Virus record (IMG/VR): IMGVR_UViG_3300032308_000078
Coordinates: 1-23,524 of that record
Length of the DNA stretch: 23,524 bases
Strand: one strand, 5' to 3'
Source of the DNA: a virus
Shown: positions 14,040 to 19,823 of the stretch, piece by piece
Layout: each line of letters starts with the position of its first letter
Position numbering within the stretch: the stretch's first letter is position 1
The notes under the pieces: generated by a model
Databases searched by the model: none
Told to the model about the DNA's origin: nothing
The model's input: the letters and a program-made list of their open reading frames with translations, nothing else
Translations under genes and position numbers: made by a program

Positions 14040-14987
14040 TTACCTTATATAAGACATATTTCTAGGCACAAATCTAATCGGTGCCTTTTCTCTGTCCTCT
14101 TGAGATGCTAGATCCCATTGTTTTTCATAATCTGATTGTAAGAATGCTACTCTATTTGGATCTACTGCAGGTGATTTAACAGATAAATAATAAGCTAATC
14201 CAGCTACCATACATGGTAAGAATCTAAATGGAATATCATTCACTGATACGCCAGTACCAGCATCTTGCACTCTACGCATTCTCCAGTAAACAAATACATA
14301 TTGATTGCCAGGAGAATTAGGAGTTGGCCATACATTAACGCTTGGCAAGTTTTGTATTGTAATATAGTTAAATGGACTTGCTGTAGCTACATGAACTGCT
14401 GCAGTTGTATTGTTTTGGCCACGAGCACAATTTAATAATTGATTAGTAGCGTTATCTACATTTGGATAATAGATAGTTTCGTTATCAATTTTAATAAATC
14501 CAGCTGATGCAATGTTAGATACATCGCTTAATGTAATTGTGGTATCTGTAGCACTAATAGAAGCAGATAAATATACAGTGCTTTCATTAGACATACCAGA
14601 CTGTCTATTGATCCATACTTGGATAGGACGACCTGTAGCTAACTTATTAGGAATTGTAGAATAAGTATCTTCTGATATACGATTAATATTAATATCTTGT
14701 TGATTAGGTCCACCGTTGCCAGTACGAGTAATCATACTTAGTAAGTCAATAGTATCCACTGGAAGAGCGTAAGTAGGTTGCCCTGTAGCCATAGTGATTT
14801 GACCTTCTTCAATAGTCCAAAGGTTAATACCACGATTAGCCCATTCAATCGTTAATAGATTAAGGCTTCTTCTAGCGGTTCTAAAGTCATATCCAGTTCT
14901 CAATTCTAATCCACAACGTTCAAATGCCTCTTCTATGAGGTCATTCATGTTTAGATTAAATAAGCTGGTTCCTGTAGTTTCAGCCAT
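14040..14987 (-). CDS. Probable head-tail adaptor protein with an inserted beta module
   Basis: 315 residues. Helical N-terminus MNDLIEEAFERCGLELRTGY, then FRTARRSLNLLTIEWANRGI and NLWTIEEGQITMATGQPTY. The C-terminal part has VWPTPNSPGNQYVFVYWRMR, FRFLPCMVAGLAYYLSVKSP and a helix with YEKQWDLASQEDREKAP. Helix, beta, helix architecture and the position between head and fibre genes suit a portal-binding adaptor or tail-nozzle part, like P22 gp4 or T7 gp11 in role. Residues 137-206 (SASISATDTTITLSDVSNIA, FIKIDNETIYY, LLNCARGQNNTTAAVHVATA) form a separate module of a kind often inserted in phage structural proteins. It starts after the 21-codon reading frame, with TAGGT before its ATG. Confidence 0.65.
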   Translation of the reverse strand: MAETTGTSLFNLNMNDLIEEAFERCGLELRTGYDFRTARRSLNLLTIEWANRGINLWTIEEGQITMATGQPTYALPVDTIDLLSMITRTGNGGPNQQDININRISEDTYSTIPNKLATGRPIQVWINRQSGMSNESTVYLSASISATDTTITLSDVSNIASAGFIKIDNETIYYPNVDNATNQLLNCARGQNNTTAAVHVATASPFNYITIQNLPSVNVWPTPNSPGNQYVFVYWRMRRVQDAGTGVSVNDIPFRFLPCMVAGLAYYLSVKSPAVDPNRVAFLQSDYEKQWDLASQEDREKAPIRFVPRNMSYIR

Positions 14988-14994
14988 TGTTTAC

Positions 14995-15060
14995 CTATTT
15001 TTGCAAAATACGCAAATTTTTAAGTTTCTTGATGATTTTTTGCACAAATTTCTTGATCAT
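14995..15060 (-). CDS. Possible 21-residue cationic amphipathic peptide gene
   Basis: A 21-codon frame from ATG at 15060-15058 to TAG at 14997-14995, filling the only gap between the basic protein at 15069 and the adaptor at 14987. AAAGG lies five bases before the ATG. The peptide starts MIKKFVQKIIKKLKN and goes on LRILQK: seven Lys, one Arg and no acidic residues. Hydrophobic residues at 2, 5, 6, 9, 10, 13, 16 and 19 fall on one helix face, with the charges on the other. This resembles membrane-active or nucleic-acid-binding peptides. It could also be a leader whose translation is coupled to the adaptor, since its stop is seven bases before the next ATG. Chance cannot be excluded at this length. 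Confidence 0.45.
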   Translation of the reverse strand: MIKKFVQKIIKKLKNLRILQK

Positions 15061-15068
15061 ATATGCCT

Positions 15069-15317
15069 TTATTTTTTAGCTGTTTTAGCAGCTTGTTTAA
15101 ATTGTTTTGCTGTAGGTGCACCTTTAGTGCCAGGCTTACGCATCTTCTCACCAGAACCTTGAGCTATACGTGCCTTCTTAGCGTGAATATTGGCATAGAG
15201 GCCGACCTTGCCACCTTTAGCATATTGGGTAAAGTCCGTATCATCTCTACGAGCTTTCTTTTTACCCTTAGGCATTTTAGATGGAGCAATATCACCCATA
15301 CCACGAGAGGCTCTCAT
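15069..15317 (-). CDS. Small basic protein with K-G-G motif (82 residues)
   Basis: 82 residues from ATG 15317-15315. An upstream in-frame ATG (15347) lies inside the previous gene. The preferred start overlaps that gene's stop in a TAATG and removes the odd leader MCYSWKDKSI. The protein begins MRASRGMGDIAPSKMPKGKK, then YAKGGKVGLYANIHAKKARI and GEKMRKPGTKGAPT, and ends in a Lys/Ala helix. The K-G-G-K-V...Y-A-N-I-H-A-K-K block is one I recall from many aquatic phages. Very basic and probably partly disordered. A packaged, DNA-binding or capsid-interior protein is a reasonable guess; no function is established. Confidence 0.75.
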   Translation of the reverse strand: MRASRGMGDIAPSKMPKGKKKARRDDTDFTQYAKGGKVGLYANIHAKKARIAQGSGEKMRKPGTKGAPTAKQFKQAAKTAKK

Positions 15318-15574
15318 TATGCTCTTGTCTTTCCACGAATAGCACAACCATCAGCACGTTTAGAAGCTGAAGATACTTTGCCACCTTTTTTATAATTCTC
15401 ATCAAACTTTTTAACTTCTGTACTTGTATCATACATAGCTTTATTTTTACGATAAGCATTAGGGTCTTTCATTTCTTCAACCTTCATTTGCTTCTCTTCA
15501 ATCTTAGCTTTTTGTTCACCAGAAGGAGGAGTAATATCCTTAACAAACTTCTTAATTTTTTCCATGATAGCCAT
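15317..15574 (-). CDS. Small basic protein with K-G-G motif and SASKRADGCA tail
   Basis: 85 residues. The N-terminal half is a charged helix (MEKIKKFVKDITPPSGEQKA, IEEKQMKVEEMKDP). The C-terminal half carries YKKGGKVSSASKRADGCAIR and ends GKTRA. The last 25 residues are a recurring tail in aquatic phages, as far as I recall, and resemble the tail of the gene just upstream (15577-15945). One Cys is present. Starts could be 15574 or the ATG three codons later. The first is chosen because AGGATC of the preceding coding end sits about ten bases away. Its stop is coupled to the next gene (TAATG). Function unknown. Confidence 0.75.
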   Translation of the reverse strand: MAIMEKIKKFVKDITPPSGEQKAKIEEKQMKVEEMKDPNAYRKNKAMYDTSTEVKKFDENYKKGGKVSSASKRADGCAIRGKTRA

Positions 15575-15576
15575 GA

Positions 15577-15945
15577 TTAAATGATCCTGCCTTTAGATTT
15601 ACCTTTAACAGCAATACCATTAGCTTTTGCTAATTGAGATGCTTTTCCACCAGAAGCGTAACATTTGCCACCTGATTTAAGTGATAACTTAGTACCTTTA
15701 CCACCTTTGTGTTCTTGCATGTCATGTTGTTTCATAGCTTTTTTGATCATTGCTTTATCTTGCGCTTTATCTGATTTCATAGTTTCTCCACCTTTTTTCA
15801 TTGTTGGCATTGCTGGTGCAGCAGCCATAGCAGCCATTGGATTAACAGCTGGTCTAGCTACTGCTGGGTTTACAGCTAGTGCTGGGCGCTTCATTGCACG
15901 TCCCATCATCATAGCCATTCTTGGGTTAGTTGATCTTTTTTTCAT
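15577..15945 (-). CDS. Met/Ala/Lys-rich basic protein with K-G-G motifs
   Basis: 122 residues. Residues 1-48 are rich in Met, Ala, Pro and Arg (RMAMMMGRAMKRPALAVNPA, NPMAAMAAAPAMP). Residues 49-122 are Lys/Gly-rich with MKKGGETMKSDKAQDKAMIK, KQHDMQEHKGGKGTKLSLKS and a tail SGGKASQLAKANGIAVKGKS. A TAAGGAT site precedes the ATG. The tail resembles that of the next gene (G-G-K-x-S...A-x-G-x-A-x-x-G-K), suggesting a shared short functional motif. The protein has no membrane segment and likely little fixed structure. Possible roles are genome condensation, scaffold interaction or an ejected internal protein; these are guesses. Confidence 0.7.
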   Translation of the reverse strand: MKKRSTNPRMAMMMGRAMKRPALAVNPAVARPAVNPMAAMAAAPAMPTMKKGGETMKSDKAQDKAMIKKAMKQHDMQEHKGGKGTKLSLKSGGKCYASGGKASQLAKANGIAVKGKSKGRII

Positions 15946-15954
15946 AATTTATCC

Positions 15955-16341
15955 TTAGTTACATTTCCAACGTTTTAAAGAAGCTGCTTTACGAGTAGGT
16001 CTGCCTTTTTCATCTTTCATGGGTCCAGGCATTCCAGACATTCTTGCACAGAAAGATCTTTTACGAGCACCACCTTGTGGTTGTGGAGCTTTTAAATTAG
16101 ATCCTGTAGCAGCGTTATATTTAGCACGGCCTTTAGCAGTTAATCCAGCACCTTTAGACACTGGTAACTTCTCACCACGTCCTACAGCTAAAGATACACC
16201 ACCTTTTTTAAACTTCTTACCTTTGTCAGCTTCTGCAAAGTCTTTACCTACCGATTGAGGTATACCAACTTTTTTAGCAAACTTAGGATTATGAGCAACT
16301 GCTGTCATAAGTTTATGTTGAGCTTTAGATTTACTTGGCAT
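15955..16341 (-). CDS. Basic protein with K-K-G-G and conserved CARMSGMPGPM block
   Basis: 128 residues, highly basic. It begins MPSKSKAQHKLMTAVAHNPK, followed by KFKKGGVSLAVGRGEKLPVS, KGAGLTAKGRAKYNAATGSN, then KRSFCARMSGMPGPMKDEKG and a tail RPTRKAASLKRWKCN. The two blocks G-L-T-A-K-G-R-A-K-Y-N and F-C-A-R-M-S-G-M are strongly patterned and recur in cyanophages and other aquatic phages (known from memory), with no proven function. Two Cys residues lie in the C-terminal half. The ATG overlaps the stop of the membrane-protein gene (TAATG). A structural or DNA-associated role is likely from charge and context. Confidence 0.75.
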   Translation of the reverse strand: MPSKSKAQHKLMTAVAHNPKFAKKVGIPQSVGKDFAEADKGKKFKKGGVSLAVGRGEKLPVSKGAGLTAKGRAKYNAATGSNLKAPQPQGGARKRSFCARMSGMPGPMKDEKGRPTRKAASLKRWKCN

Positions 16342-16562
16342 TACTTACCTAACCAGTGAGTTACCATCCAGCTTATAACGCCTGAAAGAACAGTAGCAAT
16401 AGCGATAAATACTTTCCAACCGCCTTTAATTTCTTCTAAAGTCTTTTCAATACTATCAAGACGTTTTTTTAACTGATTCATATCTTCCATAATAGTATCT
16501 ACATCAGATTGAATATGTTTAATTTCTACACCGTGTTCCGCTAATTCACGTTCGTTGCTCAT
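16341..16562 (-). CDS. Coiled-coil plus single membrane segment protein, XhlA-like (holin candidate)
   Basis: 73 residues. Residues 1-46 are a charged heptad-like helix (HIQSDVDTIMEDMNQLKKRL, then IEKTLEEIKGG). Residues 49-69 are a single hydrophobic segment (WKVFIAIATVLSGVISWMVT) ending in H-W-L-G-K. Helix followed by one C-terminal membrane segment and a short basic end is the layout of XhlA/haemolysin-type proteins that work with holins in lysis. Length (70-90) also fits. No endolysin is present nearby, so a lysis role is not proven. An alternative is a membrane-bound assembly or ejection factor. The start at 16562 follows the preceding stop by three bases. Confidence 0.65.
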   Translation of the reverse strand: MSNERELAEHGVEIKHIQSDVDTIMEDMNQLKKRLDSIEKTLEEIKGGWKVFIAIATVLSGVISWMVTHWLGK

Positions 16563-16565
16563 ATA

Positions 16566-17078
16566 TTATCCGTAATATATTTGAATAGCTTCTACGTTTG
16601 ACATATAAGCATAAACGCCATTAAGTACACGGACGCCTTCTCCTGGAATAATAGGAGCATTGTTATATGTGTCGCCTGCAGAAACATTATAAGTTAATAA
16701 CCATTTTGTAGAATACACTGCTGCTGGAGTAGCTGTAATTGTTCCAGTATTGATATCAGTTAAAGTAAAAGTATCAGCGCCTGTTCTGGTAATTGTGTAA
16801 TTACCATCTGTAGCTGCACCGCCTGTACCTGATTCAAAATGAATACCAATAACATCTCCTGTGTTCAATCCATGAGCTACTTTAGTTACAGTTACAGTTG
16901 TACCTGAACGACCATAAGTAACACTAGATGAAACTGGCGTTGTTAGTGTATCAAATAAAACTACATATCCCGCAGTAGCTGTACCTACATATGACACACC
17001 TTTAACACGAGACGGGAATTTTATTAGGAATCCACTTTGATCTATGTGACCTTGTTTTACATCATATTGCATTGCCAT
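16566..17078 (-). CDS. Virion structural protein with FCCH-like module
   Basis: 170 residues. It begins MAMQYDVKQGHIDQSGFLIK, then SRVKGVSYVGTATAGYVVLF. Residues about 58-112 contain VTKVAHGLNTGDVIGIHFES and DGNYTITRTGADTFTLTDIN, a compact beta module common in phage proteins (A-H-G-L-x-x-G-D-x-V...G-x-Y-x-I/V...T-F-T-L), comparable to the FCCH-type domain. The C-terminus has YMSNVEAIQIYYG. TAAGGAG lies ahead of the ATG. It follows a GC-rich hairpin and leads the head-completion gene run. It may be a decoration or neck protein. Confidence 0.65.
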   Translation of the reverse strand: MAMQYDVKQGHIDQSGFLIKFPSRVKGVSYVGTATAGYVVLFDTLTTPVSSSVTYGRSGTTVTVTKVAHGLNTGDVIGIHFESGTGGAATDGNYTITRTGADTFTLTDINTGTITATPAAVYSTKWLLTYNVSAGDTYNNAPIIPGEGVRVLNGVYAYMSNVEAIQIYYG

Positions 17079-17102
17079 AATTAATCTCCTTAAATTATAA
17101 AC

Positions 17103-17122
17103 AAGGGGGAGTTAACCCCCTT
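17103..17122 (-). terminator. GC-rich hairpin between decoration protein and next gene
   Basis: On the minus strand AAGGGGG pairs perfectly with CCCCCTT around a six-base loop, beginning eight bases after the stop at 17130. It is followed by GTTTATAATTT, a weak U-tract. It may be a partial terminator, attenuator or mRNA-stabilising hairpin. It also lies 24 bases before the next start. Confidence 0.55.
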
Positions 17123-17129
17123 AGATTAA

Positions 17130-17612
17130 TTATTGTGTGTTGTATGTTGCACGGTCATCAGATTGAGCGTATTCAATTGTAACAAAACCTGTACCAGCTG
17201 TAGGTTGACCTACTGATGTTATTGTAGCAATAATAGCTGAAGAAGCTTGTTGGCCATTAGATGCTGCAACATCAATTGGAGTTGATTGCATATTGGTTAA
17301 TTGTGCTGTTGTAAATGTAGGAGTTGTACGACCTGTTGTTTTAGCATTAACACCAGAAGCATACTCAGTACCAGCTGCAGTTTTACCAACAGTTAAAGTA
17401 GCTGATGTAGCTGAGTCATACGCTGTAATAACATCAACAACAATATTAGTAATTTTAGATCCTGCTGGAACATATAATGTTACGCTTTGAACTAATGTTG
17501 CATCAAAAGTAAATGCTGTTTGTTGTGTTAATACTGTTGTACCAACGTTCTTGTATGGAGTGTATCTATTTGTGCCTGATTTGACTGGGCCTGAGAATGT
17601 AGTTCTTGACAT
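17130..17612 (-). CDS. Probable head decoration/virion protein of the MSRTTFSGPVKS type
   Basis: 160 residues from ATG at 17612-17610, chosen because AAGGA lies six bases upstream. An ATG ten codons further up (17642) lacks a convincing site. The protein begins MSRTTFSGPVKSGTNRYTPY, contains LYVPAGSKITNIVVDVITAY and TPIDVAASNGQQASSAII, and ends in VTIEYAQSDDR. The beta-rich, small, uncharged composition and position next to the capsid gene suit an outer-capsid decoration protein. I recall similar proteins downstream of capsid genes in marine phages. It is bounded by a terminator upstream and a GC-rich hairpin downstream, so its expression may be controlled separately. Confidence 0.7.
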   Translation of the reverse strand: MSRTTFSGPVKSGTNRYTPYKNVGTTVLTQQTAFTFDATLVQSVTLYVPAGSKITNIVVDVITAYDSATSATLTVGKTAAGTEYASGVNAKTTGRTTPTFTTAQLTNMQSTPIDVAASNGQQASSAIIATITSVGQPTAGTGFVTIEYAQSDDRATYNTQ

Positions 17613-17801
17613 GATTTTTCCTTCATAAAAAGTTAGGTTCATTAGTCTTTTATGCGTCTGCCAGGACAGTCTAATAAACCAGGATGTGCCTGGATATGGT
17701 TATTTTACAATACTTTTGCCTGTAAACGCTAGTGTTTTTATATACGCAGGCAAATAAAAAAGGCCCTAAGAATAGAGCCTTTTCTACCATCAAATGCTTA
17801 A
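17613..17801 (-). promoter_or_regulatory. Structured spacer after the capsid gene, with inverted repeats
   Basis: A 189-base non-coding spacer, the longest in the window. Besides the terminator, it has TTTGCCTG (17715-17722) inverted against CAGGCAAA (17747-17754) and a hairpin CCAGG-ATGTG-CCTGG (17679-17693). A third CCAGG lies at 17661-17665. A 14-base perfect palindrome TGCTTAATTAAGCA (17795-17808) covers the capsid stop. A fresh promoter for the next gene would be expected after a terminator. I see AT-rich words (TATATAAAA, TAAAAT) but no pair of -35/-10 boxes with good spacing. Confidence 0.4.
17758..17783 (-). terminator. Rho-independent terminator of the head operon
   Basis: On the minus strand AAAAGGCTCT (17783-17774) pairs with AGGGCCTTTT (17767-17758) around a six-base loop, with one G-U pair. 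It runs into TTTTTTATTT. It begins 19 bases after the capsid stop, so it most likely ends transcription from the head genes. Read on the plus strand the T-run is poorer. Confidence 0.85.
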
Positions 17802-18710
17802 TTAAGCACCTGGTGAACCGAACATACCTAACGGATCTGACCAACCGAATGAATAACGTTCACGTGATTTATAACGTACGTTACCTGTATCGAAGTCACC
17901 GTCCATTGAATTGCTTAATGGAGTACGAACAAAGTGTTTCATACCATTAGGAACGTCAGTTGTTAAATACCAACCGTTAGCGTCTGTCAAGAAGTGGTTA
18001 ATTGTATAACCTTCTGGGATAGAGCCATTGTTCTTAATAGCATTGATATCATTGTCAGCTGTACCAACACGTAACTCAGTTTCTAACAAGCGAGTTGCAA
18101 CGAATTGCAATGCTGGTGGAACGATAAGTTTTTTAGGTTTAGCTGCAATTAATAGACCACGCTCATCAGTCCAAGCTGCGATTTGAATAACTGCATTTTC
18201 CAATGAAGTTTCGTTCAAGTCAGCTGCTGTTGATGGAGTGTTACTATTTGTACCGCCTGAAACAAGTGGATGGTCAGTAGCAAATAAAGCCTTGCCGTCA
18301 CCACCAGCGTATGAAGAACTGAAGCCGTTATTAATAACTGCAGCAGCCTTAACTTGTTTTGTGTAAGCCATAGCTCTCGCTAAGGCCTTTGTGTAACGAG
18401 CTGATAAAGAATCATATAAGTTATCTTCAATAGCTTCTTCAGTTAAGCTGAAGCCAAGAGCGATAGTTTCATGATTGTATCGAGCTGTCCAAGCTTCTTG
18501 AGCATTGTCATAAGCGATAGAAGTACCTTCGTTTTTGACTGGTGCTGCTGAGAAGCCTGAAAGTTTTGTTTCTTCTTCGAATGAACGCTCAGAAGTCTCT
18601 GTTTCGTAGATTTCTTTATGTTCTTCGCCATATCTTGCGTACTCTAAACCGAATAGCGCATTAAGACCTGGTAATAGCTCTTTAAGGAGCTGTGCACGTG
18701 AAATAGCCAT
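17802..18710 (-). CDS. Major capsid protein, Mu gpT-like (HK97 fold)
   Basis: 302 residues. It begins MAISRAQLLKELLPGLNALF, then Y-A-R-Y-G-E-E-H-x-E-I-Y, a charged segment SERSFEEETKLSGFSAAPVK and HETIALGFSLTEEAIEDNLY. Further motifs are RYTKALARAMAYTKQVKAAA, GKALFATDHPLVSGGT, IAAWTDERGLLIAAKPKKLI and the ending RYSFGWSDPLGMFGSPGA. This chain of motifs and the length match Mu-like prophage major head subunits (gpT family) with the HK97 fold. Its place after the scaffold and head genes, and the strong terminator directly behind it, fit a capsid gene. AAGGAG precedes the ATG. There is no evident N-terminal cleavage domain, so a separate scaffold is needed and is supplied by 19816-20778. Confidence 0.9.
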   Translation of the reverse strand: MAISRAQLLKELLPGLNALFGLEYARYGEEHKEIYETETSERSFEEETKLSGFSAAPVKNEGTSIAYDNAQEAWTARYNHETIALGFSLTEEAIEDNLYDSLSARYTKALARAMAYTKQVKAAAVINNGFSSSYAGGDGKALFATDHPLVSGGTNSNTPSTAADLNETSLENAVIQIAAWTDERGLLIAAKPKKLIVPPALQFVATRLLETELRVGTADNDINAIKNNGSIPEGYTINHFLTDANGWYLTTDVPNGMKHFVRTPLSNSMDGDFDTGNVRYKSRERYSFGWSDPLGMFGSPGA

Positions 18711-18727
18711 GTTCTAATCTCCTTTTA

Positions 18728-19351
18728 TTAAGCTGTGTAATTGGTGCCTGTTAGGGCAGTCAATTGTGGGTTGTTAACTTTTACAATTACTTCTGGATAA
18801 AGTGTTGTACCGCTTGATACATAAGCTGTATCTGGAACAAGCGCAACTACTCTCCATGGTAATGTAGTAGCAGAACCTGTACCAGTTCCAGGAATTACAC
18901 ATGAAGACTGTGCATTACCTGTTGTAGTAGATCCTGTACCGTTTTGGATTTCTGCTAAGTTTGCACCAAGGATAGTTGCATTAGCACCAACTACTACTGT
19001 AGGAGTGCCTGATGCTGTTAGTGAAACTTTGTAAGAAGCTGAAGCATCAACCACTACATAAGCAATAGCATTAGTAACGCTAGTACCTGGATAGTATTGA
19101 GCTTGAACTGTCTGACCTGATGAATTGGTGTATTGAAAACCTGTTGCAACACCGACAATAGTGCCAGTAGTTGTTGCGCCTGATAATTCAATAGTACCGC
19201 CCGCTACGAGTTTAACTGAAGAACCGTTGTAGATAGGTGTGTTGTAAGAACCACTAATCTTATACTGTAATGTTGCACCAGCATAAGGCATACCATCATA
19301 ACGATTAATCGCTTCAAAACCGTAGGGAGAATTAATGGTTGGATAAGCCAT
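18728..19351 (-). CDS. Head-associated structural protein (capsid decoration candidate)
   Basis: 207 residues. It begins MAYPTINSPYGFEAINRYDG, followed by MPYAGATLQYKISGSYNTPI and a G-S-S-V-K-L-V segment. The remainder alternates hydrophobic and Thr/Gly/Ser residues (YVVVDASASYKVSLTASG, LPWRVVALVPD, YPEVIVKVNNPQ), predicting a beta-sandwich. The P-Y-G-F...P-Y-A-G-A opening is one I recall from proteins next to capsid genes in aquatic phages. It is 17 bases upstream of the capsid gene and has a TAAGGAG site. A capsid-stabilising or minor capsid role is inferred; the gene order would also allow an assembly cofactor. Confidence 0.65.
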   Translation of the reverse strand: MAYPTINSPYGFEAINRYDGMPYAGATLQYKISGSYNTPIYNGSSVKLVAGGTIELSGATTTGTIVGVATGFQYTNSSGQTVQAQYYPGTSVTNAIAYVVVDASASYKVSLTASGTPTVVVGANATILGANLAEIQNGTGSTTTGNAQSSCVIPGTGTGSATTLPWRVVALVPDTAYVSSGTTLYPEVIVKVNNPQLTALTGTNYTA

Positions 19352-19376
19352 GTTTAAAACTCCTTAAATTAATAAA

Positions 19377-19823
19377 TTAACCTTTGCCAAAACTAGTGCT
19401 AGATTTTCTCTCATTAAATAGAGGCATTCTAGGGTCATTTTGACGCATAAGATTATTGTCTACAGCGTCTGTTTGAGATTGCGTTTGCTTCTCATAGTAC
19501 TCTGTTCTTTGCTCGACTAATTCAATAGGTGTCTTGCAAAGTAATAATCCGCCAATCTCGATGTTGTCTTTATAACGACTATCGGGATCAACTAACAGTT
19601 GAAATTTAGGTTGCTCTTCTGCTCTTACAGGTTCCCAGCCTTCTCTAAGTTTAGAACTGAGATTGCGTGGGTCTGCTGAGTTCAGCATTGAAACTCTAAT
19701 CCATCTGTACGCAAAGCCAGCTTGTTTATCTGGTTCTGGTAACAATTCAGGAGCTTGCCACTGTTTAGGGCGCTCATCCTGTTGACGGGTATCTACTTCA
19801 CGGGGAATTCTATTTTCAGCCAT
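19377..19823 (-). CDS. Head-module protein of unknown function, RWIRVS family
   Basis: 148 residues, charged and Gln/Arg/Glu-rich. The central part YRWIRVSMLNSADPRNLSSK followed by L-R-E-G-W-E-P-V and later IEIGGLLLCKTPIELVEQR is strongly patterned. The C-terminus carries a helical R-T-E-Y-Y-E-K-Q segment and a disordered Met/Asn/Pro tail. Its ATG overlaps the scaffold gene by 8 bases, so the two are probably made in proportion. I recall similar proteins between scaffold and capsid genes of uncultured aquatic phages. It may be a scaffold cofactor or minor head protein; no catalytic residues are visible. Confidence 0.65.
   Translation of the reverse strand: MAENRIPREVDTRQQDERPKQWQAPELLPEPDKQAGFAYRWIRVSMLNSADPRNLSSKLREGWEPVRAEEQPKFQLLVDPDSRYKDNIEIGGLLLCKTPIELVEQRTEYYEKQTQSQTDAVDNNLMRQNDPRMPLFNERKSSTSFGKG

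Noticed and set aside
14935-15395. Plus-strand open frames with Phe/Leu/Cys-rich translations
   Set aside because: They mirror Lys-rich minus-strand genes (AAA/AAG become TTT/CTT). The hydrophobic runs look like membrane segments but arise from the complement.
13400-16341. Toxin-antitoxin or defence cassette made of the small genes
   Set aside because: Pairs lack toxin-like catalytic motifs, DNA-binding antitoxin folds or their own promoters; the genes are embedded in a phage structural operon.
17130-17642. Upstream ATG at 17642 as the start of the decoration-type gene
   Set aside because: The ten-codon extension lacks a ribosome site, while ATG at 17612 has AAGGA at good spacing and gives the family-like MSRTTFSGPV start.
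17613-17801. tRNA gene in the hairpin-rich spacer
   Set aside because: No cloverleaf with T-arm GTTCGA-type and anticodon stem could be drawn; stems are isolated.
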